DNA of 34,552 bases from Ignavibacteriales bacterium CG_4_9_14_3_um_filter_30_11. Lineage in GTDB: Bacteria; Bacteroidota; Ignavibacteria; Ignavibacteriales; Ignavibacteriaceae. This document shows, one piece after another, positions 7,717 through 16,472 of this stretch (position 1 is its first letter; each line of letters opens with the position of its first letter). The translations under genes and the position numbers were made by a program. The notes beneath the pieces were generated by a model, which had not been told where the DNA came from, did no database searches, and saw only the letters and a list, made by a program, of their open reading frames with translations. The DNA is taken from NCBI GenBank assembly GCA_002790365.1, contig PFVA01000059.1:17478-52029 (forward strand), given 5' to 3'.

Positions 7717-8622
7717 CTGAATCCGTTTAATGAAATAATTGTAAAAATTGTACAATTGATGCCTAAAAAATTAGTATGGAAATTTTCCAAAAAATATATT
7801 GCCGGAGAAACTTTACAAGATGCAGTCAGCTTAGTAAAAAATCTAAATAGCATAGGAATTCTTGCAACAATTGATGTTCTGGGGGAAGCTGTCACCAATA
7901 AAAGTGAAGCAATTGAATCAAAAGTTGAAGCAAGTAAAGTAATTGATAAAATTATAATTGAGAATTTAAATGCAAATCTTTCTATTAAACCAACTCAAAT
8001 GGGATTGAGCATTGATAGTGATTTTGCCTACGAGCAAATTTCTGAATTAGTAGGAAAATTGGTAAAGGTAAATAATTTCCTTCGTTTGGATATGGAAGAT
8101 TCACCTTATACAACTTTGACTATAGATTTATTAAAAAAATTAAGAGAAAAATATAATCAAGATTCTGTTGGGATTGTTATCCAATCTTATTTAAAAAGAA
8201 GTTTAGGTGATGTGAAAGAACTGAATAAAATTAATACAAATTATAGATTGTGTAAGGGAATTTATGTTGAGCCTTCTGAAATTGCATATAAAGAAAAAGA
8301 TATTATTAGAAATAATTATTTGACACTTCTGGAGGAAATGATAAAATCAGGTAATTATGTTGGCATAGCTACACACGATGAATATCTTATAGATGAAGCT
8401 TATAAATTAATTGATAAATATAAATTAGGTGAAGATAAATTTGAATTTCAAATGTTATTAGGTGTAAGAGAAGATTTAAGAGATAAGATTTTAAAAGACG
8501 GATATAAAATAAGAATTTATGTTCCTTATGGAGTTCATTGGTATAAATATTCTATTAGAAGACTAAAAGAAAACCCAGCAATTGCCGGTTATATTTTTAA
8601 GAATTTATTTTCGTTTAAATAA
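7717..8622 (+). CDS. Proline dehydrogenase, probable CTG start
   Basis: FAD-dependent oxidation of proline to pyrroline-5-carboxylate, first step of proline catabolism, passing electrons to the quinone pool. This is the single-domain type, about 300 residues. Recognised family stretches are DMEDSPYTT, GIVIQSYLKRS, YRLCKGIYVEPSEIAYK, GIATHDEYLIDEA, FEFQMLLGVRE and IRIYVPYGVHWYKYSIRRL, the last holding the substrate-binding arginine pair (about 281-282). I place the start at CTG 7717: AAAGGAGA (7703-7710) lies at good spacing, the frame is open from there, and the added residues (NPFNEIIVKIVQLMPKKLV) look like the family N-terminus. The internal TTG/ATG at 7756/7759 has no ribosome-binding site. 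tsaD overlaps the stop by one base. No P5C dehydrogenase is in the window. Confidence 0.92.
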   Translation: MNPFNEIIVKIVQLMPKKLVWKFSKKYIAGETLQDAVSLVKNLNSIGILATIDVLGEAVTNKSEAIESKVEASKVIDKIIIENLNANLSIKPTQMGLSIDSDFAYEQISELVGKLVKVNNFLRLDMEDSPYTTLTIDLLKKLREKYNQDSVGIVIQSYLKRSLGDVKELNKINTNYRLCKGIYVEPSEIAYKEKDIIRNNYLTLLEEMIKSGNYVGIATHDEYLIDEAYKLIDKYKLGEDKFEFQMLLGVREDLRDKILKDGYKIRIYVPYGVHWYKYSIRRLKENPAIAGYIFKNLFSFK

Positions 8623-9623
8623 TGAATGTATTAGGAATAGAAAGTTCATGCGATGAAACTTCAATCGCTATATTATCCAATAATAAAATTCTATCAAATT
8701 TAATTTCTTCACAAGACTTTCATAAAGAATATGGTGGTGTTGTACCTGAACTTTCAAGCCGTGCACATCTACAAATAATTTCCCCACTAGTAAAAAAAGC
8801 TTTAAAAGAATCTAAATTAAAATTACAAGATATAGATCTTATCTGTGCAACAGCCGGTCCTGGCCTAATTGGTGCATTGCTTGTCGGATTTACTTTTGCA
8901 AAAGGTTTATCACTTTCACTAGAAAAACCGTTTATTCCAGTGAATCATATTGAAGGTCATATTTTTTCCGGATTTTTAATGGAAGAAAAACCAGATTTTC
9001 CTTATTTAGCTTTAGTTGTCTCAGGAGGGCACACTTTACTTTTATTGGTTAATAGTTTTACTGAAATAATAAAATTAGGCTCAACTATAGATGATGCAGC
9101 AGGGGAAGCATTTGATAAAGTCGCAAAAATGCTTTCATTAGATTACCCTGGTGGAGCAAATATTCAGGTTCTAGCTTCTAAAACAAAATGGACAGACATT
9201 ACATTTCCGATTGCGGTTTTAAAAGGAGAATATGATTTTTCTTTTAGTGGTGTTAAAACTTCAGTGTTACGGTTTATTCAAAAAAAATCTGTCGATGAAA
9301 ATTTGAAAAATAATATTGCCTTTGCTTTTCAAAATGCAATTACAAGTGCACTAATTAAGAATACAGAAAAAGCTTTGAAAGAATATGAGGTAAATTCAAT
9401 TTCTTTAGTTGGTGGTGTTGCAGCAAATATAAATTTAAGAAAAGCAGTTATAAATTTGGGAGAGAAATATAAGCTAAAATCAATAATCCCAAAATTAGAA
9501 TATTGCGGAGATAATGCAGCAATGATCGCCTATAGGGGAATGACATTGTTTAACGAAGGTAAAAGGTATGACTTAAATAGTAAACCTTTTCCTTACCTTA
9601 AAAAAGATGAATTTAAATCATGA
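8622..9623 (+). CDS. tsaD: tRNA N6-threonylcarbamoyladenosine transferase TsaD
   Basis: Transfers threonylcarbamoyl from TC-AMP to A37 of ANN-decoding tRNAs, working with TsaB and TsaE (neither is here). 333 residues, ASKHA fold. It starts with the family signature VLGIESSCDETSIAIL. Metal ligands are H109 and H113 in HIEGH. Further family motifs are ATAGPGLIGALLVG, VVSGGHT, DDAAGEAFDKVAKML, GGVAANINLR and YCGDNAAMIAYRG. The ATG overlaps the preceding TAA by one base, so it is probably coupled to proline dehydrogenase. Confidence 0.98.
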   Translation: MNVLGIESSCDETSIAILSNNKILSNLISSQDFHKEYGGVVPELSSRAHLQIISPLVKKALKESKLKLQDIDLICATAGPGLIGALLVGFTFAKGLSLSLEKPFIPVNHIEGHIFSGFLMEEKPDFPYLALVVSGGHTLLLLVNSFTEIIKLGSTIDDAAGEAFDKVAKMLSLDYPGGANIQVLASKTKWTDITFPIAVLKGEYDFSFSGVKTSVLRFIQKKSVDENLKNNIAFAFQNAITSALIKNTEKALKEYEVNSISLVGGVAANINLRKAVINLGEKYKLKSIIPKLEYCGDNAAMIAYRGMTLFNEGKRYDLNSKPFPYLKKDEFKS

Positions 9624-9707
9624 ATTTTTAATTATTTTTTATAAGAAATTTATAAATTGCATTATAATCCTAATATTTTTAACCGTCTAAATTATTAAAT
9701 ATGATTA

Positions 9708-10046
9708 ATGAATGACAAAGAATATAAAATTTTATTAAAAGATCTAACTTTATTAAATAAAGATGAGAAGGAAGAACTTCTTTTTAGACTTAGAAAAGAA
9801 ATGGATATTTTAGATGAAAAATTGACAAAATTATTGAGTGAGAGAACCGGATACTCACTTATGGTTGGTAGAGTTAAAAGATCTTTAAATCTTCCTACTT
9901 ACAGCCCGGAAAGAGAAAGAGAAATTAGTAAAAAGATAAATAAATTTATTGAAAAGCCATTAAATGAATCTGCATTGAAACGCATTTATGAAAGAATATT
10001 AGATGAATCTAGAGCAGTTCAAAAAAATGATACTACGGAAAAATAA
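9708..10046 (+). CDS. Chorismate mutase, AroQ class
   Basis: Rearranges chorismate to prephenate, the branch point to Phe and Tyr. The 112-residue all-helical protein has the AroQ pattern: FRLRKEMDILDEKLTKLLSE with the active-site Arg and the Asp/Glu spacing, then RTGYSLMVGRVKRSLNLP with the helix-1 end and catalytic Lys, then YSPERERE. There is no signal peptide, so a cytoplasmic enzyme is expected. The 84-base AT-rich gap before it holds a TATAAT at 9663-9668 but no good -35. It supplies prephenate for the dehydratase at 6813, although three genes' distance separates them. mltG follows after two bases. Confidence 0.85.
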   Translation: MNDKEYKILLKDLTLLNKDEKEELLFRLRKEMDILDEKLTKLLSERTGYSLMVGRVKRSLNLPTYSPEREREISKKINKFIEKPLNESALKRIYERILDESRAVQKNDTTEK

Positions 10047-10048
10047 TA

Positions 10049-11113
10049 TTGGTCAGTAAAATTTTTAATAAATATTTAGAAAAACTAATTACTTTATTTA
10101 ATAAAAAAGAAGTAGTTATTGTGACTAGTGTTTTCCTAATCATTTGGATGACACTTTACCTAATACTTTTCACTCCAAATTATTATAGCAAAAACTCTCC
10201 ACTCACATTTGAAATTAAAAAAGGTGAACCTTTGAGTAGTATAATTGACAGATTATATGATGAAGGTATTATTCCAAGCAAAAGACATATGTATTTAGCT
10301 TCATATATTTACATAGCGCAGAATAATTTAAGAGCAGCGCGGTTTCATATACCTAACGGATTAAGTTATTTAGACCTTGTTGATTTATTCACAAATGGTA
10401 ATGCAGATTTTTTAAGAGAAGTGAGCTTAAGAGATGGATTATCGATAAAGTGGATGGCATATGTACTTAAAAATAAAATATTTATGGATTCAACATCATT
10501 TGTAAATTTAAGCCAAGATAAACAGTTTGTACATAGCCTGGGCTTAAAAAGAAATACATTTGAAGGATTCTTAATGCCAGGTAAATATGAATTTTATGAA
10601 AGGAGTAGCGCAAAAGAGATAATAAAATCTCTTTATAATTCCTTCAATAAATTTATGAATGATTCCCTTTGGGAGCAGACCATTAAAACGGGTTATTCTT
10701 TTGAAGAAATTGTTACTTTAGCATCAATTGTAAAAGGAGAAACAAATTATAAAGAAGAAATGCCTAGTATAGCTAGTGTTTATTTTAACAGGCTTAGAAT
10801 TGGAATGAAACTTCAAGCTGACCCAACTATACAATATTTGCAAACTAACGGCTGGAAAAGATTATTATTTGATGATCTAAAAATTAAATCTCCTTACAAT
10901 ACATATCTTTATGCAGGTTTACCACCGGGTCCTATAAATAATCCAGGGAAAACAGCAATACTTTCAGTACTTTATCCAGAGAAAACAAAATATTTATACT
11001 TTGTTGCAAATGGCGAAGGGCAGCATAATTTTGCAACAAATTATAATCAGCATTTGAATAATGTAAATAAATTTAGAAGATGGTTGAAAGAACAAAAACG
11101 AAAACAAAAGTAA
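10049..11113 (+). CDS. mltG: Endolytic murein transglycosylase MltG (YceG-like)
   Basis: Inner-membrane enzyme that cleaves nascent peptidoglycan glycan strands and is thought to set their length. The 354 residues comprise a short cytoplasmic tail, one transmembrane helix (about 22-42), a small LysM-like region (about 55-110) and the YceG catalytic domain. The signature LASIVKGETNYKEE holds the presumed catalytic Glu (E231). LQADPTIQYLQ and AGLPPGPINNPGKTAI are further family motifs. The TTG start is two bases after the chorismate mutase stop. The last 34 bases overlap the next gene in another frame. Confidence 0.95.
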   Translation: MVSKIFNKYLEKLITLFNKKEVVIVTSVFLIIWMTLYLILFTPNYYSKNSPLTFEIKKGEPLSSIIDRLYDEGIIPSKRHMYLASYIYIAQNNLRAARFHIPNGLSYLDLVDLFTNGNADFLREVSLRDGLSIKWMAYVLKNKIFMDSTSFVNLSQDKQFVHSLGLKRNTFEGFLMPGKYEFYERSSAKEIIKSLYNSFNKFMNDSLWEQTIKTGYSFEEIVTLASIVKGETNYKEEMPSIASVYFNRLRIGMKLQADPTIQYLQTNGWKRLLFDDLKIKSPYNTYLYAGLPPGPINNPGKTAILSVLYPEKTKYLYFVANGEGQHNFATNYNQHLNNVNKFRRWLKEQKRKQK

Positions 11114-12771
11114 AAATCTTAATCCCATTTATTAGCTTGCTTTTGATTTCAGGATGTGCAAATCAACTCCCACCGGGAGGTGGAGAGGTTGATACTACTC
11201 CGCCAAAAATTGAGGAATTTTATCCTGCAAACGGTTCAATAAACTTTAATGATGATTTTATTAGTTTTGATTTTTCAGAATATGTAGATAAAAATTCTTT
11301 TAAAGATGCTGTATTTATTTCTCCACAAATAAATGGAGAATTAAAATATAACTGGAGTGGAACAAATGTTTCAATTGAATTCCCTGAAAAATTAAAAACC
11401 AAAACAACTTATGTAGTTACTATAGGAACAGATGCAGCTGATGTACATAACAGAAATAAAATGGCACAATCTTTTACATTAACTTTTTCTACAGGAAATG
11501 AAATTGATAAAAGGTCAATTACAGGAAAAGTTTATGATTCTAATCCATCCGGTGTAATGATTTTTGCTTACAAAATTACTGATAATGAAATTGATCCAGA
11601 AAAAATTAAACCCTATTATGTAACTCAAACAGGAAATGACGGTTCATACAAATTAGAAGGAATTACAAAAGGGATTTTTAGATTATTTGCAGTAAGAGAT
11701 AAATTCAAAGATTTTTTATTTCAGCCCAAACAAGATGACATAGGAATAAGTTCATCTGAAATCTATTTCGATAAAAATGACACTACTGTAAATAATATGA
11801 ATTTTAAACTAATAAATTTTGATAAAGATCCGCCAAGATTATTGAAAGCTATTATGACAGACGAACATCATTTGCTAGTAGAATTTACTGAAGCTCTTTC
11901 GCCGTCATCCATAAAATCTGAGAATTTTTATATAATTGATTCTACTCTAAATGAGGAGCTGTTACTTAAAAGTATATATGCAAAAGATTCTAAGAATAAA
12001 ATAGTTCTGATAAATGAAAATAAAATAGATGGCAATTCAAATCTATTTTTTATTGCAAAAAATATTGAAGATCAAAAAGGGAATATAACGACTGAAGATG
12101 CTGTCAATCTGATTTACAGTAACAGAACAGATACTACAAAACCAAAATTAGTTTCTGTTGAACCTCCAAATGGAAATGATAACTCAGATTTTTCCGGACA
12201 GGAATTTAAATTTTATTTCTCAGATTATTTTGACACGACTTTAGCTAAAGAAGGAATTAAATTTGTTAACTCTGAAAATCTAAACATCCCATTTAAAATG
12301 AAATATTCGGATAATGCTTCATTTAAGATAATTCCTTCCAATGATCTTTTACCAGTGAAAGATTATAAAGTAATTCTAGATTTGAACAAATTTAAAAATC
12401 AAAATGGCACGGCAGCTGACTCAAATTATGTATATAATTTTACAACAATGAATGGGCTAAACTTTTCAGGCATAACAGGCGAGGTTAAAAACATTGAAAC
12501 TGATTTTCCCATTTATATAATTATAGAAGGTGTTGGTTATAATAAATTATATAAACAGCTTTTAAGCAATAACAAAAAATTTGTTTTTAATAGAGTATTA
12601 GCTGGAAAATATAATTTATGGTGTTTTATTGATAGTGACAAAAATGAAGAGTATACTTTTGGTAGTTTCCTTCCTTATAAATCCGCAGAACAGTTTATTT
12701 ATTTAAATTCAGTGCTAGAGTTGAAACCCCGTTGGATGCAAACTGATATAATATTAGAACCTAAAAATTGA
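11080..12771 (+). CDS. Lipoprotein with SbsA Ig-like (Big_5) domains
   Basis: A 563-residue exported lipoprotein. Basic n-region, hydrophobic core and lipobox LISGC with lipidated C26 are clear. After a Pro/Gly-rich linker, PPKIEEFYPANGSINFND opens a Big_5-type Ig-like domain (about 40-140) ending in YVVTIGTDAADVHNRNKMA. A beta-sandwich resembling carboxypeptidase-regulatory-like repeats follows (about 145-220), with DGSYKLEGITKGIFRLFAVRD. A second Ig-like unit lies near 350-455, with SVEPPNG. The ATG lies 34 bases inside mltG; no other start keeps the signal peptide, so the overlap is real. Such proteins are known across Bacteroidota; a surface or envelope role is likely but no substrate can be named. 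It converges on the next gene with a one-base gap. Confidence 0.88.
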   Translation: MVERTKTKTKVKILIPFISLLLISGCANQLPPGGGEVDTTPPKIEEFYPANGSINFNDDFISFDFSEYVDKNSFKDAVFISPQINGELKYNWSGTNVSIEFPEKLKTKTTYVVTIGTDAADVHNRNKMAQSFTLTFSTGNEIDKRSITGKVYDSNPSGVMIFAYKITDNEIDPEKIKPYYVTQTGNDGSYKLEGITKGIFRLFAVRDKFKDFLFQPKQDDIGISSSEIYFDKNDTTVNNMNFKLINFDKDPPRLLKAIMTDEHHLLVEFTEALSPSSIKSENFYIIDSTLNEELLLKSIYAKDSKNKIVLINENKIDGNSNLFFIAKNIEDQKGNITTEDAVNLIYSNRTDTTKPKLVSVEPPNGNDNSDFSGQEFKFYFSDYFDTTLAKEGIKFVNSENLNIPFKMKYSDNASFKIIPSNDLLPVKDYKVILDLNKFKNQNGTAADSNYVYNFTTMNGLNFSGITGEVKNIETDFPIYIIIEGVGYNKLYKQLLSNNKKFVFNRVLAGKYNLWCFIDSDKNEEYTFGSFLPYKSAEQFIYLNSVLELKPRWMQTDIILEPKN

Positions 12772-12772
12772 A

Positions 12773-13402
12773 TTAACTTCTTAATTTATTATTTATGGAT
12801 CCAGTAATTTCATCACAAGAGTTCTTAACTTCCTCAAAAATGATCTCTATTCTTTTTAAGTATTCATTTCCAATAGTTTGATTAGATAGGGAAGTACAAT
12901 TGATAAGCACATTTAAGAAAGCTCCTTGATTAGCAGCATTTATAAGTGCTGTGGCAACTCCAACATCCGAAAATGAATTTTGATTACCTTTTTCTGCAAC
13001 TGTTTTTATAAATGGTAAAATTAATCTGCATGTATTGATAACTTCTGTCGGAATTTCTGCTGCACCAAAAGTAACTTCATCAATTTTTTTACTTCTTATA
13101 TCTTTTTCATCTTCAGTTTCTTTAGGTAATTTGAATGCATCCATAACTTTATCAAATGCTTCGTTGTCTTTATCTGCTAAATCAGAAAATTTGTTTTTAA
13201 TTTTTTCTAATTGATTTTTTAATTCAATCATTTCAGATTCCACTTCAAAATATTTCTTTTTACCAATGGTAAGATTGCAAACCATAATAGCAAGACTAGA
13301 TGCCAAGGTTCCACAAAAAGCAGAAACATTCCCTCCGCCTGGTGTTGGTGATTTTGAAGATAATGATTCTAAATATTCATTTAATGTTTGGTTGTAATTC
13401 AT
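12773..13402 (-). CDS. fchA: Formimidoyltetrahydrofolate cyclodeaminase
   Basis: Converts 5-formimino-THF to 5,10-methenyl-THF with release of ammonia. The 209 residues match the cyclodeaminase half of vertebrate FTCD. Recognised stretches are LSSKSPTPGGGNVSAFCGTL near the N-terminus, the Lys/Glu-rich middle with DNEAFDKVMDAFKLPKETE, and SDVGVATALINAANQGAFLN, which carries the conserved Asp of the active site. It is last in the hutI-ftcD-fchA run, 41 bases after ftcD. It uses the product of FtcD, so the three form a continuous route. Its stop almost meets that of the convergent lipoprotein gene. Confidence 0.93.
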   Translation of the reverse strand: MNYNQTLNEYLESLSSKSPTPGGGNVSAFCGTLASSLAIMVCNLTIGKKKYFEVESEMIELKNQLEKIKNKFSDLADKDNEAFDKVMDAFKLPKETEDEKDIRSKKIDEVTFGAAEIPTEVINTCRLILPFIKTVAEKGNQNSFSDVGVATALINAANQGAFLNVLINCTSLSNQTIGNEYLKRIEIIFEEVKNSCDEITGSINNKLRS

Positions 13403-13443
13403 TATTATTCTCTTATTAGTTGTTAATTGTACATTGATAATTG

Positions 13444-14460
13444 CTAAATCATATATTCAATAATTTTATTTTCTTTTTTAAACGGAGTTACACTATTTAG
13501 ACCAAGATTATCAATAGCCAAATCTACAAATTGATCTTCATTTATGTTTTCATTGTTTGCATAAAACTTACCTGCTGAAAGTATCGCTTCCAATGGAACA
13601 AGCCCAACAACTTCACTTCCTTTTACTTTAACTCCCATTTTTTCAGCTTCTTTTTTTACTTCTTCAAAAGCTACATGCATTGGTGTAATTTTGTAGTTGG
13701 TTAAATTCATTGAGACCTGAGTAATATTATGTTTCTCTAAAGCAACACCCATACCTTTTAACTCTTTTAGTCTACCTGGAATTCGAACTGTTTTACCTTC
13801 AACTTTAACTATTTTTCCATCATCATCTCTTTTCGGTTTACCGGATTCTCTTAAAGTTTCAGCAATTTCTTTAGAATATTTTAGATCATTAGAATCTATA
13901 TTTACATTGTAGGCAATTAGAAAGAATCTGCTGCCTGTAACCAATGCTCCAAGCTTTGGGTTAAAAACAGCTTCACCAAAATCCGGTTCCCACATTGGGT
14001 CCTTTAATTTTTCTTCAAGTCCTTCGTATTCACCTTGGCGTATATTTGATAGATTTCTTCTTTCAGGTTTTCTTGCTGAAGCTTCATATAAATACACAGG
14101 AAGATTTAATTCTTCAGCAACTCTTTTCCCAAATTCTTCAGATATTTTTACACATTCTTCAGTTGTTACATCTTTAATTGGTATAAAAGGGACAACATCA
14201 ATTGCACCTAACCTTGGATGTTCACCTTTATGATTTCTCATATCAATATTTTTAGCTGCAGCTTTACAAGCATTTAAGGCGCCTTCAATTATACTTTTTT
14301 CATCTCCGGCTAAAGTGACAACAACTCTATTATAATCACCATCAGGCTCTAAATTTAATAATTTAACACCACTGGTTTTATTAATTGAATCTTTTATTGC
14401 TTCAAAAGTTTCAGCTTTTTTCCCTTCACTAAAATTTGGGACACATTCTATTATTTTCAT
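13444..14460 (-). CDS. ftcD: Glutamate formimidoyltransferase
   Basis: Moves the formimino group of N-formimino-glutamate to tetrahydrofolate, giving glutamate. 338 residues, the length of the transferase half of FTCD. Family signatures are IIECVPNFSEGKKAETFEAI at the start (the conserved N-terminal strand), DGDYNRVVVTLAG, MRNHKGEHPRLGAIDVVPFI with the catalytic His, YLYEASARKPERRNLSNIR, and QVSMNLTNYKITPMHVAFEE. Its ATG overlaps the hutI stop by four bases (ATGA), so the two are translationally coupled. The transferase and cyclodeaminase are separate genes here, not fused as in animals. Confidence 0.96.
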   Translation of the reverse strand: MKIIECVPNFSEGKKAETFEAIKDSINKTSGVKLLNLEPDGDYNRVVVTLAGDEKSIIEGALNACKAAAKNIDMRNHKGEHPRLGAIDVVPFIPIKDVTTEECVKISEEFGKRVAEELNLPVYLYEASARKPERRNLSNIRQGEYEGLEEKLKDPMWEPDFGEAVFNPKLGALVTGSRFFLIAYNVNIDSNDLKYSKEIAETLRESGKPKRDDDGKIVKVEGKTVRIPGRLKELKGMGVALEKHNITQVSMNLTNYKITPMHVAFEEVKKEAEKMGVKVKGSEVVGLVPLEAILSAGKFYANNENINEDQFVDLAIDNLGLNSVTPFKKENKIIEYMI

Positions 14461-15713
14461 TCTGTTACTCCATTTTTATCATAGATCAATTTCCCATTTT
14501 TAATTGTTTTAACATTTAAGTTTTCACCTGTTTGATAAATCAAATCAGAGTAATTTTCTGTCTCAAATATTGAAAGGTCAGCTTTTTTGCCTATTTCTAA
14601 ACTCCCTACCTCTTTACTGATTCCTAATGCTTTTGCTGAGTTTATAGTATAAGCAGAAATAATTTGTTCAATACTCATTCCTAATTTTAAAGCAGCCAAA
14701 CTCATTATTAAACTGATATTTTTAATATTAGAAGAGCCTGGATTAAAATCTGTTGCTAAGGCAATAATAGCGTTTTTTTCAATCAATTCTTTTGCCGGCG
14801 CATATTTATGATTAAGAAAATATGAAACACCAGGAAGTAAGACACAAACCATTTCCAATTCTGAAAGTTTAGGTATTTCATTGTTTGGTATAATTTCTAA
14901 ATGATCTATACTGAGTGCATTATTTTTTATAGCAATATCAATTCCTCCAATACTGTTAAATTGATCTGTGTGAAGTTTACATCTCAATCCCAAATCATTG
15001 GCTTTGTTAAAAATCAAATTTACTTCATCTTTTGTAAAAGCCGTTGATTCACAAAAAGCATCACAAAATGTTGCAAGGTTCTCTTTTTTTATAAATGGTA
15101 GTAATTCTTTTAAAATAATATCAATATATACATTTCTATTAAAAGTAAATTCTTTGGGTATTGAATGAGCACCTAAAAATGTTGGTAAAATTGTAATAGG
15201 AAAATTTTTATCTAATTGACGAATTACTTTTAAAATCTTAATCTCATTTTCAAAATCAAGACCATAACCACTTTTAATTTCTAATGTTGTTACTCCTTGC
15301 TCAATAAAATGTTGTACTCTTTTAGACGCAATTTTTAATAATTTACCAAAAGAAGTTTCTCTTACGGAATTGACTGTCGAATTTATTCCACCACCTTTTT
15401 TTGCAATTTCTTCGTAAGTAGCTCCATTTAATTTTTGTCTGAATTCATCTGCACGGGAACCAGAAAAAACAAGGTGTGTATGACATTCAACAATGCCGGG
15501 TAGAACTATATTATTTTTACAATAAACTATTTTATCAATTTTAATTTTGGAAGTAGAGTGGTTGGGGATAAAATCTATAATTGTATCATTTTCAATAAGA
15601 ATAGAATGGTCAGTCAGTACCTCAATATTATTTAGTTCACTGCCTCGTTTATATCCAATACGATTTGTATTTACTGTTATAATTTGTTCGGGATTTTGTA
15701 AAAGCAAATTCAT
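14457..15713 (-). CDS. hutI: Imidazolonepropionase
   Basis: Hydrolyses 4-imidazolone-5-propionate to N-formimino-glutamate, third step of histidine degradation. The 418-residue amidohydrolase has metal ligands H78 and H80 (VECHTHLVFSGSRADEF), H248 in LHTDQFNSIGG, H271 in SIDHLE and D322 in ATDFNPGSS. The KSGYGLDFENE loop is typical of HutI. The C-terminal strand pair (GSLEIGKKADLSIFE) closes the small beta domain. It follows the SPOR lipoprotein by 17 bases and feeds FtcD directly downstream. Histidase and urocanase (hutH, hutU) are not in the window and must be elsewhere if the pathway is complete. Confidence 0.97.
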   Translation of the reverse strand: MNLLLQNPEQIITVNTNRIGYKRGSELNNIEVLTDHSILIENDTIIDFIPNHSTSKIKIDKIVYCKNNIVLPGIVECHTHLVFSGSRADEFRQKLNGATYEEIAKKGGGINSTVNSVRETSFGKLLKIASKRVQHFIEQGVTTLEIKSGYGLDFENEIKILKVIRQLDKNFPITILPTFLGAHSIPKEFTFNRNVYIDIILKELLPFIKKENLATFCDAFCESTAFTKDEVNLIFNKANDLGLRCKLHTDQFNSIGGIDIAIKNNALSIDHLEIIPNNEIPKLSELEMVCVLLPGVSYFLNHKYAPAKELIEKNAIIALATDFNPGSSNIKNISLIMSLAALKLGMSIEQIISAYTINSAKALGISKEVGSLEIGKKADLSIFETENYSDLIYQTGENLNVKTIKNGKLIYDKNGVTE

Positions 15714-15730
15714 TAAATAAAAATTCCGGT

Positions 15731-16255
15731 TTATCGATGTAAGTTTATTTTCTCTCTTACAACTCTTGCATCTTCATAGCCTAGTTGTTTTAATTTGAAT
15801 TCTAAATTTTCTGCCAAAGGAAGAAAAGTAAAATCACCAATTTGAAGTTTATAGAATGGAGGGTCAAATAATATATAAGCATTTTTCTGACTTATTTTAG
15901 GTAACACTCTATTTTGCATATTTCTAGCTTGTTCTAGATTATCAGTAGATAAAATCTGTACTCTAAATCCATTTGAATTATCTTGAGAAATTGTCGTATC
16001 AACTAAATGATTTTTGGGATAACCATACCAAACATTAAGATATGAAATTATATTTGAAGTGGATTTTGGATTTACAGTAATTTTTGTCCTGTATGGAGTA
16101 ATAATAAAATCCTCATTAATATCTTCAAAAGTTAACTTTTTGTTTGTATCATTTTTTTTATTATTGTCATCATTAGTTGTTGAAGGTGAAGATCCGCAAG
16201 AAATTATCAAAAATGGTAAAATGATAATCAATAAATACTTAATGACTTTGTGCAT
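15731..16255 (-). CDS. SPOR-domain lipoprotein
   Basis: 174 residues with a lipoprotein signal ending at IISCGSS (lipidated C20), then an Asn/Asp/Lys-rich linker (about 25-42). The C-terminal part (about 93-170) reads FRVQILSTDNLEQARNMQNR, then YKLQIGDFTFLPLAENLEFK and LGYEDARVV, the pattern of a SPOR domain, which binds septal peptidoglycan lacking stem peptides. It is first in the - strand run leading into hutI. A link to histidine degradation is not obvious; shared transcription may be incidental. The divergent glgA gene begins 217 bases away. Confidence 0.85.
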   Translation of the reverse strand: MHKVIKYLLIIILPFLIISCGSSPSTTNDDNNKKNDTNKKLTFEDINEDFIITPYRTKITVNPKSTSNIISYLNVWYGYPKNHLVDTTISQDNSNGFRVQILSTDNLEQARNMQNRVLPKISQKNAYILFDPPFYKLQIGDFTFLPLAENLEFKLKQLGYEDARVVREKINLHR

Positions 16256-16411
16256 ATAATTTTAAAATTATTATAAAAACTGTTTAAAAAATATTAAAAT
16301 ATAAATAAGTGTCCAAATGAAAGGATTTTAATTATCAAAAGAGTGGTAAAATCAACAATAAATACACGAACATTTAATATACTTAAAAGGAAATATAAAC
16401 CAAACAATTTT

Positions 16412-16440
16412 TTGAGAAAGTTACAATTATTTTGTAAATT
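16412..16440 (+). promoter_or_regulatory. Candidate sigma70-type promoter for glgA operon
   Basis: TTGAGA (16412-16417) and TAAATT (16435-16440) are separated by exactly 17 bases, within the 217-base divergent gap and 32 bases before the glgA ATG. The match to TTGACA/TATAAT is 5/6 and 4/6. The rest of the gap (16256-16411) is AT-rich with no ORF or RNA that I can support. Promoter rules in this lineage may differ from sigma70 consensus, so this is tentative. Confidence 0.35.
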
Positions 16441-16472
16441 AACATATTCAACCAAAAAAAATTAAAGAGAAT

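Noticed and set aside
9663-9668. TATAAT ahead of chorismate mutase as a promoter
   Set aside because: No acceptable -35 element at 16-18 bases; in AT-rich gaps this hexamer is common.
16256-16271. 16-bp perfect palindrome ATAATTTTAAAATTAT next to the SPOR lipoprotein start
   Set aside because: Pure A/T palindromes of this size are expected by chance in such sequence, and nothing else marks it as a site.
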